Positions 61,201 to 64,000 of a DNA stretch of 64,000 bases are shown in pieces. Under the pieces are notes generated by a model. The model was not told the DNA's origin, did not search any database, and worked only from the letters and a program-made list of their open reading frames with translations. Location of the stretch: the NCBI GenBank assembly GCA_024138025.1, contig JAMXBD010000237.1, forward strand, positions 62,001 through 126,000, given 5' to 3'. Both the position numbers and the translations under genes were made by a program. The DNA comes from Combretum micranthum (Eukaryota; Streptophyta; Magnoliopsida; Myrtales; Combretaceae). The first letter of the stretch is position 1. Every line of letters begins with the position of its first letter.

Positions 61201-61998
61201 TCATGCATATCATACTTATGAGTCATATTTGTTTCACTACTATTCTTCGTGTGGGGAAACGAGGAAATGGTAGTGGTGGCTGGTAGGAGCCGGAAAGTCT
61301 ACATGGGCTAGTAGGAGCCAGAAAGTCTATAAGGCGAGCAGAAGCCGATAAATCTGCAAATATTGATGGTCGTATGGGCTTGTAACCTCCCAGCCCTCAA
61401 CATGGAAGGCGTAAAATCTATGCTACACTTGATTTCCAGTTAATCATGTGTATTTTGTTTGTTCATATGATTGGTGCATTCTATTATGCTTGATTAAATA
61501 CTTGTTTGAATTATGGAAATGTCTTGTAGATGGAATTGTCTCACTAAGCTAGTTTTGCTTATACCCTTATGGCTTTTTGTTACAGTACGATTACCTTTGG
61601 TTGGCCCCAAGGAGCCCCGTATGCCAGGTACGAGTTTAAGCTACTAGGAGTTTTTGGGAGAAGTTTTATGTATTTAAGTTTTGAACATATGCTTCTAGGA
61701 AAATCTCTATAGTAGGCTTATGTTATAGTTGTTATTATTTTGTAAGAAGACTTCTAAAGCGGGGGCATGCCCCTAAGATGATGTAAGGATATTATTATCA
61801 AAATCTTATGTTTACTTGTATAAATTCTTGCTTACTTTTATTATCTATTTAAATGTAATACCCGTGAGTCTCCTACTATCTTGGAAGCATGCCTTGCATG
61901 TGATATCAAAGCTCCTGCATGACTAAGGTTATCATTCATTAGCTTTAATATTATATGCGGCGGACTGCCACGTTTAGGGTACCCTCTGGGGTGTGACA
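58292..61998 (+). repeat. Element A 3' LTR (3707 bp, enlarged by a MITE)
   Basis: It starts TGTAAACCCCCGAAG and ends GGGGTGTGACA. Without the MITE it is about 3240 bp and aligns end to end with the 5' LTR. By eye, differences are sparse over the first ~2.3 kb and denser in the last ~0.9 kb. Confidence 0.92.
58425..58891. mobile_element. Tourist-type MITE (467 bp) inside the 3' LTR
   Basis: The ends are CGGCCCGTTTACTT and, reverse-complemented, CGACCCGTTTACTT. TAA is duplicated on both sides (58422-58424 and 58892-58894). The 5' LTR has a single uninterrupted TAA at the same site (CCCTAAGAGAG), which proves an insertion. A 3-bp TAA target and a GGCCCGTTT-like terminus fit PIF/Harbinger MITEs. 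No coding capacity. Confidence 0.92.
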
Positions 61999-62003
61999 GG
62001 TGA

Positions 62004-64000
62004 TCTTTTTCCTGCCTTTGTTAGCTTGTTGAGCGCATTGCTCATTTCTCTTTTCAATTCTCTGTCGCACTTGTTCATGCAATTTCTTGACAGTTTCTGC
62101 CTTCTTCTTACCATCCAAGCTAGTTCTTTCATTAACTGGTAAAGGTAATAAATCTAAAGGAGTTAATGGATTAAAACCATAAACAACTTCAAATGGAGAA
62201 AAACCAGTAGTAGAATAAACAATGCGATTATATGCAAATTCAACAAATGGTAAACAATCTTCCCAAGACTTCAAATTCTTTTGAATTATAGCTCTTAGCA
62301 AAGTCGTCATTGTTCACTACTTCAGTTTGTCCATCAGTTTATGGATGACCAGCAGTAAAAATAATAGCTTAGTTCCCATTTTGCTCCACAAAACTCTCCA
62401 AAAATGGCTAAAAAACTTGACATCCGGTCACTTACAATGCTTTTAGGCACTCCATGTAACCTAACAATTTCCTTAAAGAACAAGTCAGCAATATGAGATG
62501 CATTGTTAGTTTTATAACAAGCAATAAAGTGTGCCATTTTTGAAAATCTATCAACAACAACGAAAATTGAGCCACAACCCCTCTTAGACCTAGGTAAACC
62601 CAAAACAAAATCCATAGAAATATCATTCCATGGATAACTAGGAACAAGTAAAGGGGTATACAATCCATGAGGCATCACCTTAGATTTGGCCTTTTTGTAA
62701 ATACAAATCTACTACAAATCCTTTCTACATCCCTTCTCATATGAGGCCAATAAAAATGTTCATTTAAAATATCTAAGGTTTTAGTTACACCAAAATGCCC
62801 CATTAATCCTCCACTATGAGATTCTTTAACAAGTAATTCTCTTATTGAACATTGAGAAATACACAATTTTCCCTCTCTAAACAAAAATCCCTCATGTCTA
62901 TAAAACTTGTTAAAAGCTCCCTCTTCACAAACAGCAAAAACAGTAGCAAAATCAGGATCAGTAGCATACAACTTTTTAACATGCTCGAAACCTAGTAACT
63001 TTGCATTAAGAGTTTATAGAAGGACATACCTACGTGATAATGCATCAGCAACCATATTTTCTTTACCTTGCTTGTAGCTGATCACATAGGGAAAAGTCTT
63101 AATAAACTCCATCCATCTAGCAGGTCTCTTATTTAATTTCCCTTATCCTTTCAAATGCTTCAGTGATTCATGATCTGTATGGATGACAAATTCCTTTGGC
63201 CATAAATAGTGTTGCCAAGTCTCCAATGCTCTCACCAATGCATATAGCCTCCTTGTCATAAGTAGGATAACTCAATGGTGCTCCATTTAGTTTTTCACTG
63301 AAATATGGTATTGGCTTGCCCTCCTGCATTAGTACAACTCCAATGCCAATGCCATATGCATCGCATTCAATCTCAAAAGCCCTGGAAAAATCAGGTAAAG
63401 ACAACAAAGGAGCAGAACATAATTTTTCTTTAAGCAAATTAAAAGCTTTTTCCTATGCTTCACCCCATTTAAATCCAATAGATTTTTTTACAACTTCAGT
63501 CAATGGCGCTGCTAAAGTGCTAAAGTCTTTTACAAAACGTTTATAAAAACTTGCAAGGCCATGAAAACTCCTTACCTCGGTGATGCTAGTAGGAGTAGGC
63601 CAATCCTTGATTGCCTTAATTTTCTCCTCATCTACTTCTGTGCCTCTAACACTGACTATAAATCGTAAGAATACAACTTTGTCCATACAAAAAGTACATT
63701 TTTTAATATTAGCATATAAATGCTCTTTTTTCAAAACAAAAAGTACACTCCTCAAATGATTCACATGCTCTTCTAAATTTTTGCTGTAGATTAAAATGTC
63801 ATCAAAGTACACTACAACAAATTTTCCTATGAAAGGACACATGACATGATTCATTAATCTCATGAATGTACTTGGTGCATTAGTTAGTCCAAAAGGCATG
63901 ACTAACCATTCATAAAGGCCCAACTTGGTTTTAAAAGCAGTTTTCCATTCATCCCCTTCTTTCATTCTAATTTGATGGTAACCAATTTTAAGATCAATTT
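62004..64000 (-). pseudogene. Element B pol: reverse transcriptase, RNase H, integrase (right part)
   Basis: In minus-strand order, reverse transcriptase starts beyond the right edge and runs to about 63453 with [17 protein letters not shown] and the catalytic YFDDILIYS. RNase H lies at 63437-63168 (FEIECDAYGIGIGVVL). The integrase finger lies at 62971-62690 (HSGGLMGHFGVTKTL), the core at 62678-62334 ([16 protein letters not shown]) and the core end at 62310-62004 ([35 protein letters not shown]). An in-frame stop at 63453, frame changes near 63165 and breaks between the integrase parts make it a pseudogene. The [15 protein letters not shown] and GDGPF-type motifs differ from elements A and C and recall CRM-like gypsy elements, but the clade is not certain. 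Confidence 0.85.

Larger units (their letters stand above)
48647..61998 (+). mobile_element. Element A: complete Ty3/gypsy chromovirus (Tekay-like), 13.35 kb
   Basis: A 5-bp target duplication GGTGA flanks it (48642-48646 and 61999-62003). It has LTRs over 3.2 kb, a primer-binding site, gag, protease, reverse transcriptase, RNase H, integrase, chromodomain and a polypurine tract, in Ty3/gypsy order. Long LTRs and a C-terminal chromodomain fit the Tekay clade. It is inserted in opposite orientation into the integrase region of element B. By eye the two LTRs differ at about 75-80 sites in about 3.24 kb, not counting the 467-bp MITE, so insertion is fairly recent. gag and pol carry several stops and frameshifts, so this copy is not autonomous. 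Confidence 0.92.

Overview
This window is plant nuclear DNA, almost certainly from a eudicot. It is AT-rich, its genes have GT-AG introns, and it carries Ty3/gypsy chromovirus elements, hAT, Mutator, Emigrant and Tourist-type elements and long microsatellites. I cannot name the species. Only three host genes are supported: the 3' end of a multi-exon pentatricopeptide-repeat (PPR) gene (1-1212, plus strand), a single-exon gene for a probable chloroplast protein of unknown function (4540-5166, minus strand), and a complete 13-exon FIE gene (30334-35535, minus strand). FIE is the ESC/EED-type WD40 subunit of Polycomb Repressive Complex 2.

Layout. 1-5.2 kb: the PPR gene end, a dyad-repeat array, a palindromic MITE and the chloroplast-protein gene. 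5.3-16.3 kb: a cluster of non-coding elements with long terminal inverted repeats. They look like non-autonomous Mutator/foldback elements; one (13707-15509) has a 9-bp target duplication and sits inside another (13474-16315). 16.3-30 kb: gene-free, with a hAT element, two smaller inverted-repeat elements, an Emigrant-like element, two solo LTRs and decayed minus-strand LTR-like stretches. 30.3-36.1 kb: FIE, with a MITE and tandem duplications in intron 1 and a Tourist-like MITE about 340 bp upstream of its start codon. 36.1-43.4 kb: repeat-derived DNA, including a 180-bp tandem repeat that reads as a Lys/Glu-rich coiled coil.

43.4-64 kb is a stack of nested LTR retrotransposons. The oldest is element C (minus strand, Tekay-like chromovirus, 3' LTR at 43387-45567). 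It is interrupted by element B (minus strand, another Ty3/gypsy family, running off the right edge). B's integrase region is interrupted by element A (plus strand, 48647-61998, 5-bp target duplication GGTGA, LTRs over 3.2 kb, gag-pol with chromodomain). A's 3' LTR in turn carries a 467-bp Tourist-type MITE that is absent from its 5' LTR. All three retroelements have stops and frameshifts and are read as pseudogenes. Element A also carries about 1 kb of extra, unrecognised coding-like sequence between its primer-binding site and gag.

Boundaries, exons and repeat pairings were worked out by eye from the sequence. No database search or computed alignment was possible.
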